This document shows, piece by piece, positions 1 to 8,709 of a stretch of 64,000 nt of DNA. The stretch spans positions 62,001 through 126,000 of the forward strand of contig NZ_NKFL01000005.1 of NCBI RefSeq assembly GCF_002223055.1, written 5' to 3'. The notes beneath the pieces were generated by a model. It was not told the origin of the DNA and searched no databases. It saw only the letters and a program-made list of their open reading frames with translations. Source of the stretch: Burkholderia sp. HI2500. GTDB lineage: Bacteria > Pseudomonadota > Gammaproteobacteria > Burkholderiales > Burkholderiaceae. Made by a program: the position numbers and the translations under genes. Within the stretch, counting starts at the first letter, position 1; the number at the start of each line of letters is the position of its first letter.

Positions 1-533
1 TCGGCCCAAACGGTGCCGGGCGCGGGAATCGCGGCCGCCTTCTGCGCGGTGGCCGCGCCGGCCGGCAGGATCTCGACCGCGCCGCGTAACGGATAGCCGG
101 GCGACACGGCCTTCACGGCCGCGAGGCGCGACGGCGCCGCGTCGGTCGCCTGCCCGCCCGTGGCGGACGCGATCATGCTCGGGAAGATGGCGGTCGTCGC
201 AGTACGCAGGCCGAGCGCGCGGGCCTGCTGGTCGAACGACGGATCGACGGGACGATCGGCCCGCACGACGAAATCGGCGCCGAGCATCTGGCGCGCGTCG
301 CGCTCGAGCCCCTGGCGCAGGCGGTCGGCGAGGAAGCCGACGCTCGTCAGCGCCGCGACCGCGAGCACCAGTGCAAGGACGAGCAGCGTCAACTCGCCCG
401 CGCGCCAGTCGCGCGCGGTCATGCGGGCGGCCTGGCGGATCAGGTCGCGCAGGCCGAAGCGGCCGGCATGCGCGTTCACCTCATGGCCGGGGTGCCCGGC
501 CGGCGGCTGCGCCGCGGGTTGCCGCCCCTTCAA
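1..533 (-). CDS. FtsX-like ABC transporter permease (YbbP type), 3' end outside window
   Basis: Only the N-terminal ~178 codons lie in the window; the gene runs leftward off the edge. The visible protein has a basic stretch with RDWRAGELTLLVLALVL, then one hydrophobic segment, then DRLRQGLERDARQMLGADFVV. That pattern is typical of the YbbP/COG3127 permeases thought to work with a LolD-like ATPase (YbbA) in envelope transport. I chose TTG at 533, which overlaps the stop of the upstream DUF4126 gene and has a GGGGGA stretch about 7 bases ahead. GTG at 479 and ATG at 422 are alternatives. Family call is by recall; the substrate is unknown. Confidence 0.7.
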   Translation of the reverse strand, partial: MKGRQPAAQPPAGHPGHEVNAHAGRFGLRDLIRQAARMTARDWRAGELTLLVLALVLAVAALTSVGFLADRLRQGLERDARQMLGADFVVRADRPVDPSFDQQARALGLRTATTAIFPSMIASATGGQATDAAPSRLAAVKAVSPGYPLRGAVEILPAGAATAQKAAAIPAPGTVWA

Positions 534-1147
534 TCGCGCTTCCCCCCGATCGAGTTGAGCCGCGACACCATGTGGTTCGCCATGCCGCGAAAGCCGCCCG
601 AGACGCCGCGCCACAGGCGCGGGAGCGCCCACGCGGACGCCGCGATGAAGGCGGCAAGCAGCACGAGGAACGCGAGCGGAACGAAGAACGCGAGCACGAG
701 CCCGCCGACCACGAGGCCGTCCTCGGTCGACGACGCGATCCAGTTCGAAATCGGTTCGGGTGACAGGTTGATCATCGCGCGCGTGCCGGCCTTCGCCACG
801 TGCGCGGCACCGGCGAGCGAGCCGCCGGCGAGCCCTGCGACCGCGAGCACGGTCGGATCGGCGTGACCGAGCGCGCCGGCTGCGAGCACGGCGCCGGCCG
901 GAATGCGGATGAAGGTGTGCACGGCATCCCACAGCGAGTCGAACGCGGGGATCTTGTCGGCAAGGAATTCGGTGACGGTGAGCACGGCCGCGGCGCCGAT
1001 GACCCACGGCGACATCAGGACGGCCAGCGTGTCGGGCAGGTGGAGCCAGCCGAACCGCGCCAGCACGCCGGCGATCAGCACGGTCAGGTACAGGCGCAGG
1101 CCGCTCGCCCACGCGAGCCCCGCGCCGAGCGAAATGGCTTCGATCAT
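530..1147 (-). CDS. DUF4126 domain membrane protein
   Basis: A 205-aa protein starting MIEAISLGAGLAWASGLRLY, with about five hydrophobic segments and the small-residue-rich helices typical of DUF4126 inner-membrane proteins. Function is not known. The ATG at 1147 is preceded by AGGAGAGGGCC, a strong ribosome site, so the longer reading back to 1234 is not preferred. Its stop overlaps the putative TTG start of the ABC permease, so the two are probably co-transcribed. Confidence 0.75.
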   Translation of the reverse strand: MIEAISLGAGLAWASGLRLYLTVLIAGVLARFGWLHLPDTLAVLMSPWVIGAAAVLTVTEFLADKIPAFDSLWDAVHTFIRIPAGAVLAAGALGHADPTVLAVAGLAGGSLAGAAHVAKAGTRAMINLSPEPISNWIASSTEDGLVVGGLVLAFFVPLAFLVLLAAFIAASAWALPRLWRGVSGGFRGMANHMVSRLNSIGGKRD

Positions 1148-1280
1148 GGCCCTCTCCTTGCACTTTCCGTGCGATTTGCCGATTGATCGGATCGGGTCGG
1201 ACAGACCGGCCGCGCGGCGCGTGGCGACCGGCACCGCGTGCCGCGAGAAGCACGACGGTATTCAGGCCCGAATGCGTTCC

Positions 1281-1286
1281 ATTATA
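1281..1286 (-). promoter_or_regulatory. Candidate -10 box for the DUF4126 gene
   Basis: A perfect TATAAT hexamer on the minus strand lies 134 bases before the DUF4126 start codon. No convincing -35 sits at the right distance, so this is a weak promoter prediction. Confidence 0.35.
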
Positions 1287-1357
1287 GACAGGCTAGATGG
1301 GCGGCCGGCGCAAATCCGCAGTGCGGCACCGGGCGCGCACGCGCCCGGGTGCCGTCG

Positions 1358-1678
1358 TCACGCAGCCGACGACAGCTTCAGGCCGATCAGCCCCGCGACG
1401 ATCAGCACGGCGCTCGCGACGCGCGCGACGGTCAGCGCCTCGCCCATCATCACGATGCCGAACACGAACGCACCGACCGCGCCGATGCCCGTCCACACCG
1501 CGTACGCGGTGCCGAGCGGCAGCTGGCGCATCGCGACCGCGAGCAGCCCGAAGCTGGCCAGCGCCGTCACGATCGTAAACACCGACGGACCGAGCTTCGT
1601 GAAGCCGTCCGACGATTTCATGCCGGCCGCCCAGGCCACTTCCAGCAAACCGGCAATGAACAACAATACCCACGCCAT
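1358..1678 (-). CDS. sugE: SMR-family guanidinium exporter Gdx/SugE
   Basis: A 106-aa, four-helix small multidrug resistance protein. It has the membrane-embedded Glu13 of the family (LLEVAWAAGMKSSDGF) and the SugE/Gdx-type sequence LPLGTAYAVWTGIGAVG around residues 53-69, which separates it from EmrE-like drug exporters. Characterised Gdx proteins export guanidinium in exchange for protons. The ATG at 1678 is 9 bases downstream of CGGAG. A two-hairpin guanidine-II motif directly upstream supports the guanidinium assignment and suggests induction by guanidine. Confidence 0.88.
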   Translation of the reverse strand: MAWVLLFIAGLLEVAWAAGMKSSDGFTKLGPSVFTIVTALASFGLLAVAMRQLPLGTAYAVWTGIGAVGAFVFGIVMMGEALTVARVASAVLIVAGLIGLKLSSAA

Positions 1679-1700
1679 CTCGACGTACTCCGTATCGGAT

Positions 1701-1744
1701 GGGGCCGTCCCCGTTGAAACGAATGACCCGGGGTCGTCCCCGGG
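1701..1744 (-). promoter_or_regulatory. Guanidine-II (mini-ykkC) riboswitch
   Basis: Read on the minus strand there are two short GC hairpins with ACGR tetraloops. The first is CCCGGGG-ACGA-CCCCGGG (1744-1727), with a 7-bp stem. The second is GGGG-ACGG-CCCC (1712-1701), with a 4-bp stem. They are joined by 14 bases. This two-hairpin, ACGR-loop architecture is the published consensus of guanidine-II. It sits between a TATACT -10-like box (1758-1753) and the Shine-Dalgarno CGGAG (1692-1688) of sugE, as expected for translational control. Confidence 0.85.
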
Positions 1745-1752
1745 CGGCGCCG

Positions 1753-1758
1753 AGTATA
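1753..1758 (-). promoter_or_regulatory. Candidate -10 box for sugE
   Basis: TATACT on the minus strand. Initiation about 7 bases downstream would start the transcript just before the first riboswitch hairpin. No clear -35 was found. Confidence 0.4.
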
Positions 1759-1823
1759 ACAAGATGCTTACGGACGCGGCGCGCGGCCGGCGGCCGATCG
1801 GGGGCACGATCGGCCAGGCCCGG

Positions 1824-2108
1824 TCAGTTCGACACGCGCTTCGGCGTGACGCCGGCGACGCAGCGGTCGTCGCGGTACAGCGCCCACTCCTCGCACGCGC
1901 GGCCATCCTTGAACACGCACATGCCGACCTGCCCGCTCGACAGGTTGCGGGTCGTGTGGCGGCCGCCGAGCTTGGCGCAATTGACCGACGCGGGATTGGC
2001 CATCGCCTGCTGCTGCGACGACGGTTGCTGCCCGGGCGGCAGCGGTTGGGCGAACGCGCCAGACGCGGCAAGCGCCAGCGCACAGATGACGACCAGACGG
2101 ACGGACAT
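1824..2108 (-). CDS. Small secreted DUF333 domain protein
   Basis: A 94-aa protein. Residues 1-20 form a signal peptide (hydrophobic VVICALALAA, then AFA before QPLPPG). The rest holds ANPASVNCAKLGG...GMCVFKDGRACEEWALYRDDRC, the DUF333 pattern often labelled putative hemolysin without functional proof. Four cysteines suggest disulfides in the periplasm. The ATG at 2108 follows GAGGAGCGTGCA, so the longer frame back to 2222 is probably leader. Monocistronic. Confidence 0.75.
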   Translation of the reverse strand: MSVRLVVICALALAASGAFAQPLPPGQQPSSQQQAMANPASVNCAKLGGRHTTRNLSSGQVGMCVFKDGRACEEWALYRDDRCVAGVTPKRVSN

Positions 2109-2266
2109 TGCACGCTCCTCGTTTTCGCTCGCGGAACGGTCAGGATAACGGGGAATGAGCGCCGGGTGTGCAACGCGCGCGCCGGCCGCGAGACTGTCGC
2201 GCCGACGCAACCCTGCCGGCATGCGACGTCACGCGCACGGGTGCAGCTGCGACCCGGCGACGCCCG

Positions 2267-2965
2267 TCATGCGGCGCCGACCAGCCGGTAACCGACGCCC
2301 GTCTCGGTCACGATGTACTCGGGCTGCGCCGGGTCGCGCTCGAGCTTCTGGCGCAGGTGCGCCATGTAGATGCGCAGATAGTGGTGGCTTTCGACGTGCG
2401 ACGGTCCCCACACATCGCGCAGCAGCTGGCGGTGCGTGAGCACGCGCCCCGCGTGCCGCACGAGCGTCGCGAGCAGCCGGTATTCGAGCGGCGTCAGGTG
2501 CACGATCTCGTTGTCGCGCCACACCTGGCGCAGCGCGAGATCGACGGTCACGGTGCCGAAGGTCACCTTTGGCGACTCGTTCGCGCCGCCCTGGTTGCGC
2601 CGGCGCAGTTGCGCGCGGATCCGCGCGCGCAGTTCGGACACGCCGAACGGCTTGGTCAGGTAGTCGTCGGCGCCCGCATCGAGCGCCGCGACCTTCTCTT
2701 CTTCCTGCGTGCGCGCGGACAGCACGATCACCGGCACCTCGGACCAGCCGCGCAACTCCCGGATCACGTCGAGGCCGTCGGTATCGGGCAGGCCGAGGTC
2801 GACGATCACGAGATCGGGCTTGCGCGTCGCCGCGTCGATCAGCCCCTGCTTGCCCGTCTCGGCCTCGAACACCGCGATGTCCTCCTCCTCGAGCGCGGCG
2901 CGCACGAAACGGCGGATCTGCTTTTCGTCCTCGATCAGGACGACGGTCAGGCTGGGTTCACTCAT
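2267..2965 (-). CDS. kdpE: KdpE response regulator
   Basis: A 232-aa OmpR-type regulator. The receiver domain has acidic residues near position 12, phosphoacceptor Asp56 (VIVDLGLP) and the conserved Lys in YLTKPFG. A C-terminal winged-helix DNA-binding domain follows (LTPLEYRLLATLVRHAGRVL). KdpE activates kdpFABC under potassium limitation after phosphorylation by KdpD. The start MSEPSL at 2965 overlaps the kdpD stop by 8 bases, indicating translational coupling. Confidence 0.95.
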   Translation of the reverse strand: MSEPSLTVVLIEDEKQIRRFVRAALEEEDIAVFEAETGKQGLIDAATRKPDLVIVDLGLPDTDGLDVIRELRGWSEVPVIVLSARTQEEEKVAALDAGADDYLTKPFGVSELRARIRAQLRRRNQGGANESPKVTFGTVTVDLALRQVWRDNEIVHLTPLEYRLLATLVRHAGRVLTHRQLLRDVWGPSHVESHHYLRIYMAHLRQKLERDPAQPEYIVTETGVGYRLVGAA

Positions 2966-5801
2966 GATCTGGCAATGATTCGGATGGGGACGACGCACCC
3001 GGCACTTCGGGTTCGTCGTCGGGTACGGCAGGCGCGGCCGGCGGCGTCTCGACCGGCAGCGTGAACCAGAAACGCGCGCCCGTCACGTGGCCGTCGGGTG
3101 CCGTCCGGTTGAACGCGCCGATTTTACCGCCGTGCGCTTCGACGATCGCGCGGCAGATCGCGAGGCCGAGGCCAATGCCCGGCGTCGCCGATTCCTTCTC
3201 GCCGCGCGTGAACTTGTCGAAGATCCGCGTTTCCATCCCGGCCGGCAGGCCGGGACCGTAATCGTCGACGAGCACGCGCACGAACGGCAGCCCGTCGTCG
3301 GTCACGCGCTCGGCGCCGATGTCGAGCGGCGTATCGGCCGGCGTGTACTTCGCCGCGTTCTCGAACAGGTTGGTGAACAGGCGCTCCATCAGCACCGCGT
3401 CCATCTGCAGGAGCGGCAGATCGGCCGGCAACACGACGCGCGCGGGATGGTGCGCAAGCACGCGCTTGCAGGCGGCGAGCGCGGCGCCGACGGTTTCCTC
3501 GAGCAGCGACCACTGGCGCTTCAACTGCAGGCTGCCGGCCTGCAGCCGCGCCATGTCGAGCAGGTTCGTGACGATGCCCGTCATCCGCAGCGCCTCGTCG
3601 TGGATCGCATCGACGAGTTCGCCCTCGCGCTGCGCGAAGCGTTCGGCCGCCGCGGCGTCGCCGCCCTGCGCGGCCGCGCGCCCATTCGCGAGCATCGACG
3701 AGAAGCCGACGATCGTCGTGAGCGGCGTGCGCAGGTCGTGCGAGATCGCCGACAGCAGCGAGTTGCGCAGCCGCTCGGACTCCATGTTGACGAGCGCGTC
3801 GCGCGCGATCTCCACGTAGTGCACGCGCTCGAGCGCGAGCGCGATCTGCGCGGCGAACGCGTCGAGCATCCGCTGCTGCTCCGGCACCTCGAGTTCGCGC
3901 GGCTCGCGCGATGCGACCGCGAGCACGCCGCGCGTGCGCATCGGCGCCTTCAGCGGCAGGTACAGCGCGGCCGTCGCGGGCAACGTATCGGTGCCGCGGC
4001 CGGCCGGCTTCTGCTGGTCGTACACCCACTGGCCGACGTCGCTGTCGAGGTCGGCGCCCGTCAGCGTGACGGCCGCATCGGGCTCCTCGATCTTCTGCCG
4101 CACCTTGTCCGCACTGTCGGGCAGCAGGAACGCGACGCGCGCGCGGAACACCTCGCCCACGTGACGGCTGCCGATCTCGACGATCTGCTCGGTCGTCAGC
4201 GCCGCGCCCAGCTCGCGCGCCATCGCGTAGATCGCGCCGGTGCGGCGCTCGCGGCGCTGCGCGACGCTCGCCTGGCGCGTCAGCGTCGACGTCAGGTGGC
4301 TGATCACGAGCGACGTCAGCAGCATCCCGAAGAAGGTCAGCAGGTATTGCGTGTCGCTGACCGAGAACGACATGCGCGGCGGCACGAAGAAGTAATCGAA
4401 CGCGGCCACCGACAGGAACGACTGCAGCACGCCCGGGCCGCGCCCGAGCCGCACGGCCGAGAACACGACGCCGAGCAGGTACAGCATCACGAGGTTCGTG
4501 AGGTCGAGCCGCTCGGACACGAGGCTCGCGACCACCGTGATCGCCGCGCAGATCGCGGCCGCATATACGTAATGCCGCGGCGGCGAACGGTGCGTGCCGA
4601 ACTGCGCGAATGCATCGCGCCAGTCGCGCGCACGTGCGTCGAGGGGGGCTGCGCGCGCCTCGTCGCTCGCGGACGCCCGGATCAGCATCAGGTCGACGTC
4701 GCCCGCGCGTTCGGCCAGCTTCTCGCCGAACGGCCGCACGAAGCGGCGCACGAGCCCGACCTTCGGCGAGCCGCCCGCGACGATCTTCGACACGTTGCGC
4801 ACCTTCGCATAGCCGATCAGCGCGGCAACCGCGTCGGCGCCGGCGAGCGTGGCCGTCTCCGCGCCGAGCTCGGCCGCGAGCTTCAGCGCATCGAGCGTGC
4901 GCTGCCGTCGCGCATCGGGCAGCCGCTGCAGGCGCGGCGTCTCCACATAGACGGCGATCCAGTCGGCCTTCAGGCTTGCGGCGAGCCGCGCGGCCGCGCG
5001 CACGAGCGTCGGCGCTTCAGGGCCGGGCCCGACGCACACGAGCAGCCGCTCGCGTGCCTGCCAGATGCGCTGGATCGAGCGGTCGGCGCGATACTCGCGC
5101 ATCTGCGCGTCGACGCGATCGGCCGTGCGCCGCAGCGCCAGTTCGCGCAGCGCGATCAGGTTGCCCTTGCGGAAGAAGTTGCGCACCGCGCGCTCGGCCT
5201 GCTGCCCGAGATAGACCTTGCCGTCGCGCATCCGCTCGAGCAGCTCCTCGGCCGGCAGGTCGACGAGCGTGACTTCGTCGGCCGCATCGAACACGCGGTC
5301 GGGCACCGTCTCCCACACGCGGATGCCGGTGATCGCGCCGACCACGTCGTTCAGGCTTTCGAGGTGCTGGACGTTGACGGTCGTGTAGACGTCGATGCCC
5401 GCGTCGAGCAGTTCGTACACATCCTGCCAGCGCTTCAGGTGCCGCGCGCCCTGCACGTTCGAATGCGCGAGTTCGTCGACGAGGATCAGTTGCGGCTCAC
5501 GCGCGAGCGCGCCGTCGAGATCGAATTCGGCGAGCGTGCGGCCGCGATAGTCGATGCGCGCAAGCGGCAGCACGTCGAGGCCGTCGAGCAGCGCGGCGGT
5601 TTCGCTGCGCCCGTGGGTCTCGACGATGCCGACGACGACGTCGACGCCTTCCTGCAGGCGCTGGCGCGCGGCCTGCAGCATCGCGTAGGTCTTGCCGACA
5701 CCGGCCGATGCGCCGAAGAAGATCTTGAGCTGGCCGCGCCGCTGCTTTTCTTCGTCACGCTGCAGCTTGTCGAGGAGTTGGTCTGGATCGGGACGATTCA
5801 T
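2958..5801 (-). CDS. kdpD: KdpD sensor histidine kinase
   Basis: A 947-aa sensor. The N-terminal KdpD domain has a Walker A-like GASAGVGKT at residues 30-38, followed by a universal-stress-like domain. Four clustered transmembrane helices come next (roughly residues 400-500), then a GAF-like region. The HisKA box SAISHDLRTPL has its phospho-His near residue 685. The HATPase domain ends in GLGLAICRAIVEAHGG. It senses potassium/turgor and phosphorylates KdpE. It lies 162 bases downstream of kdpC, with two hairpins in the gap. Confidence 0.96.
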   Translation of the reverse strand: MNRPDPDQLLDKLQRDEEKQRRGQLKIFFGASAGVGKTYAMLQAARQRLQEGVDVVVGIVETHGRSETAALLDGLDVLPLARIDYRGRTLAEFDLDGALAREPQLILVDELAHSNVQGARHLKRWQDVYELLDAGIDVYTTVNVQHLESLNDVVGAITGIRVWETVPDRVFDAADEVTLVDLPAEELLERMRDGKVYLGQQAERAVRNFFRKGNLIALRELALRRTADRVDAQMREYRADRSIQRIWQARERLLVCVGPGPEAPTLVRAAARLAASLKADWIAVYVETPRLQRLPDARRQRTLDALKLAAELGAETATLAGADAVAALIGYAKVRNVSKIVAGGSPKVGLVRRFVRPFGEKLAERAGDVDLMLIRASASDEARAAPLDARARDWRDAFAQFGTHRSPPRHYVYAAAICAAITVVASLVSERLDLTNLVMLYLLGVVFSAVRLGRGPGVLQSFLSVAAFDYFFVPPRMSFSVSDTQYLLTFFGMLLTSLVISHLTSTLTRQASVAQRRERRTGAIYAMARELGAALTTEQIVEIGSRHVGEVFRARVAFLLPDSADKVRQKIEEPDAAVTLTGADLDSDVGQWVYDQQKPAGRGTDTLPATAALYLPLKAPMRTRGVLAVASREPRELEVPEQQRMLDAFAAQIALALERVHYVEIARDALVNMESERLRNSLLSAISHDLRTPLTTIVGFSSMLANGRAAAQGGDAAAAERFAQREGELVDAIHDEALRMTGIVTNLLDMARLQAGSLQLKRQWSLLEETVGAALAACKRVLAHHPARVVLPADLPLLQMDAVLMERLFTNLFENAAKYTPADTPLDIGAERVTDDGLPFVRVLVDDYGPGLPAGMETRIFDKFTRGEKESATPGIGLGLAICRAIVEAHGGKIGAFNRTAPDGHVTGARFWFTLPVETPPAAPAVPDDEPEVPGASSPSESLPDHE

Positions 5802-5874
5802 GCGTCAGAAAGGCGGAGCGCCCGGATGCGCGCGAGTACGAGCATTGTTGTTCCAAATCGCCGCAAAAGGCAAA

Positions 5875-5892
5875 GACGGCGCATGCGCCGTC
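5875..5892 (-). terminator. 18-bp perfect palindrome upstream of kdpD
   Basis: GACGGCGCATGCGCCGTC is a perfect palindrome. On the minus strand it is followed by TTTGCCTTTT, giving a terminator-like or attenuator-like element between kdpC and kdpD. The U-tract is interrupted, so termination would be partial at best. Confidence 0.45.
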
Positions 5893-5902
5893 GGGAAAAG
5901 GC

Positions 5903-5934
5903 GCGTCCGGCGCGGATCGTGCCGCGCCGGACGC
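5903..5934 (-). terminator. 13-bp stem hairpin after kdpC
   Basis: The arms GCGTCCGGCGCGG (5903-5915) and CCGCGCCGGACGC (5922-5934) are perfectly complementary around a 6-base loop. The hairpin begins about 30 bases after the kdpC stop. It has only a weak T-run (CTTTTCCC), so it may act as a 3' stabiliser or attenuator separating the transporter genes from the sensor genes. Confidence 0.5.
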
Positions 5935-5963
5935 CGGTTGCCGTCGGAAGCCCGGACGCGCGC

Positions 5964-6545
5964 TCAGTGCGCGGCCTGCGCCGCATCGAGCGCGAGGTTC
6001 AGCTTCAGCACGTTCACGCGCGGTTCGCCGAGCACGCCGAACTGGCGGCCCGTCGTATTCGCGGCGACGAGCTGCGCGACCGCGTCGGGCGCCAGGTTGC
6101 GCGCCTTCGCGACGCGCTCGACCTGGTACGCGGCGGCGGCCGGCGTGATCTCCGGATCGAGGCCGCTGGCCGACGCCGTCACGAGGTCGACCGGCACGGG
6201 CTTCGACATGTCGGTGCCCGCGTCGCGCAGCGCGGCAATGCGCCCCTTCACCTGGTCGGCGAGCGACGGGTTCAGCGGGCCGAGGTTCGAGCCGCCTGAG
6301 CCGGACGCGTTGTACGGCATCGGCGACGTCGCCGACAACCGGCCCCAGAAGTACTTCGGCGCATCGAACGGCTGGCCGATCAGTGCGGAGCCGACTGCCT
6401 TGCCGTCCTTCTCGATCAGGCTGCCGTTCGCCTGCGACGGGAACACGGCCTGGCCGAACACGGTCATCACGGCCGGGTAGGCGAGCCCCGTCACGGCAGT
6501 CAGGACGACAAAGAGCACGACGAGCGGACGAATCAACGTTTTCAT
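5964..6545 (-). CDS. kdpC: KdpC subunit of the potassium-transporting ATPase
   Basis: A 193-aa protein with a single N-terminal membrane helix ([19 protein letters not shown]) and a periplasmic domain with the KdpC pattern [22 protein letters not shown]. It also has the later motif [17 protein letters not shown]. KdpC stabilises the KdpFABC complex and assists potassium binding. It lies 25 bases after kdpB in the same operon. Confidence 0.95.
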   Translation of the reverse strand: MKTLIRPLVVLFVVLTAVTGLAYPAVMTVFGQAVFPSQANGSLIEKDGKAVGSALIGQPFDAPKYFWGRLSATSPMPYNASGSGGSNLGPLNPSLADQVKGRIAALRDAGTDMSKPVPVDLVTASASGLDPEITPAAAAYQVERVAKARNLAPDAVAQLVAANTTGRQFGVLGEPRVNVLKLNLALDAAQAAH

Positions 6546-6570
6546 GATGTTTCCTTCAAATACGGCCGGC

Positions 6571-8655
6571 TCAGGCCCAGCCGAGTGCAGCGAGCGTCAT
6601 GTCGATCAGCTTGATGAACGGGAACGGCAGCAGCACGCCGCCGAGGCCGTACACCAGAAGGTTGCGGCGCAGGAGCGACGCGGCGCCGAGCGGCCGGTAC
6701 GTGACGCCCTTCAGCGCCAGCGGAATCAGCGCGACGATGATCAGCGCGTTGAAGATCACCGCCGACAGGATCGCCGACGCCGGCGACGTCAGGTGCATGA
6801 TGTCGAGCACGCGCAGCTGCGGGTACGTCGTCACGAATGCGGCCGGGACGATCGCGAAATACTTCGCGATGTCGTTCGCGATCGAGAACGTCGTCAGCGA
6901 TCCGCGCGTCATCAGCATCTGCTTGCCGATCTCGACGATCTCGATCAGCTTCGTCGGGTTCGAGTCGAGGTCGACCATGTTGCCGGCTTCCTTCGCCGCC
7001 TGCGTGCCGGTGTTCATCGCCACGGCCACGTCGGCCTGCGCGAGCGCCGGTGCGTCGTTGGTGCCGTCACCGGTCATCGCGACGAGGCGCCCTGCGGCCT
7101 GGTGTTCGCGGATCGTCGCGAGCTTGGTTTCCGGCGTCGCTTCGGCAAGGAAATCGTCGACACCCGCTTCCGCCGCGATCGCCGCGGCCGTCAGCCGGTT
7201 GTCGCCCGTCACCATCACGGTCTTGATGCCCATCTTGCGCAGTTCCGCGAAGCGCTCCTTGATGCCGCCCTTCACGATGTCCTTCAGCTCGATCACGCCG
7301 AGTACGCGCGCCGCGCCTTCATGCAGGTCGGCCACGACGAGCGGCGTGCTGCCGCGGCGCGCGACTTCGTCGACCGCGCGGCGCACTTCTTCGGGGAAGC
7401 GGCTGCCGTGCGTCTCGACGTAGTGGCGGATCGCGTCGGCCGCGCCCTTGCGGATTTCACGGCCCGGCAGGTCGACGCCGCTCATCCGCGTCTGCGCGGA
7501 GAAGCCGATGAACGTCGCGTGCAGCTGCCCCATGTCGCGCTGGCGAATGTTGAAGCGCTCCTTCGCGAGTACGACGATACTGCGGCCTTCCGGCGTTTCG
7601 TCGGCGAGCGACGACAGTTGCGCGGCATCGGCCAGCGCTTCCTCGGTCACGCCCGGCGCCGGCACGAACGTCGATGCCTGGCGGTTGCCGAGCGTGATCG
7701 TGCCGGTCTTGTCGAGCAGCAGCACGTCCACGTCGCCGGCGGCTTCCACCGCACGGCCCGACGTCGCGATCACGTTGGCCTGCATCATCCGGCTCATCCC
7801 GGCCACGCCGATCGCGGACAACAGGCCGCCGATCGTCGTCGGGATCAGGCACACGAGCAGCGCGACGAGCGCGGTGATCGTCACCACGTGGCCGGCCTTC
7901 ATCGCTTCGACCGAGAACATCGAGAACGGCAGCAGCGTGGCGGTGGCGAGCAGCATCACGATCGTCAGCGCGACGAGCAGGATCGTCAGCGCGATCTCGT
8001 TCGGCGTCTTCTTGCGCTTCGCGCCTTCGACCATCGCGATCATCCGGTCGAGGAACGCCTCGCCCGGGTTCGCGGTGACCTTGACGACGATCCAGTCCGA
8101 CAGCACGCGGGTGCCGCCCGTCACCGACGAGAAGTCGCCGCCCGATTCGCGGATCACCGGCGCGGATTCGCCGGTGATCGCCGATTCGTCGACCGACGCA
8201 ACGCCATCGATCACCTCGCCGTCGGCCGGGATCACGTCGCCGGCCTCGACCAGCACGACGTCGCCACGGCGCAGCTCGGTCGCGGTCGTGATGCGGATCG
8301 GCGACTTCGGATGCGGCTCGTTGAGCTTCTTCGCCATCACGTCTTTCTTCGCGCTGCGCAGCGACGCGGCCTGCGCCTTCGAGCGCCCTTCGGCGAGCGC
8401 TTCGGCAAAGTTCGCGAACAGCACGGTGAACCACAGCCACAGCGCGATCGCGAGGATGAAGCCCGCGGGCGCCTCGGCCTGGCCGGCGAGCGCCGCGATC
8501 CACAGGATCGTGGTCAGGATGCTGCCGACGTACACGCAGAACATCACCGGATTGCGGAACTGCGTGCGCGGCGTGAGTTTCTTGAACGAGTCCACGATCG
8601 CCGGGCGCAGCAGCGCCGGATCGAACATGGACCGTGTTGCGGAATGTTGAGTCAT
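6571..8655 (-). CDS. kdpB: KdpB, catalytic P-type ATPase subunit
   Basis: A 694-aa P-type ATPase. It has the phosphorylation loop [10 protein letters not shown] (Asp near residue 313), the actuator motif [18 protein letters not shown] and the hinge [22 protein letters not shown]. The membrane helices are spread as in other KdpB proteins. It hydrolyses ATP to drive potassium uptake through KdpA. Length and order match canonical kdpFABC. Confidence 0.97.
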   Translation of the reverse strand: MTQHSATRSMFDPALLRPAIVDSFKKLTPRTQFRNPVMFCVYVGSILTTILWIAALAGQAEAPAGFILAIALWLWFTVLFANFAEALAEGRSKAQAASLRSAKKDVMAKKLNEPHPKSPIRITTATELRRGDVVLVEAGDVIPADGEVIDGVASVDESAITGESAPVIRESGGDFSSVTGGTRVLSDWIVVKVTANPGEAFLDRMIAMVEGAKRKKTPNEIALTILLVALTIVMLLATATLLPFSMFSVEAMKAGHVVTITALVALLVCLIPTTIGGLLSAIGVAGMSRMMQANVIATSGRAVEAAGDVDVLLLDKTGTITLGNRQASTFVPAPGVTEEALADAAQLSSLADETPEGRSIVVLAKERFNIRQRDMGQLHATFIGFSAQTRMSGVDLPGREIRKGAADAIRHYVETHGSRFPEEVRRAVDEVARRGSTPLVVADLHEGAARVLGVIELKDIVKGGIKERFAELRKMGIKTVMVTGDNRLTAAAIAAEAGVDDFLAEATPETKLATIREHQAAGRLVAMTGDGTNDAPALAQADVAVAMNTGTQAAKEAGNMVDLDSNPTKLIEIVEIGKQMLMTRGSLTTFSIANDIAKYFAIVPAAFVTTYPQLRVLDIMHLTSPASAILSAVIFNALIIVALIPLALKGVTYRPLGAASLLRRNLLVYGLGGVLLPFPFIKLIDMTLAALGWA

Positions 8656-8709
8656 TGCGATCTCTTCAATCTCTTCAGTCTTTTCAAGGTGTCGCCATGC
8701 GGGCGCGCA

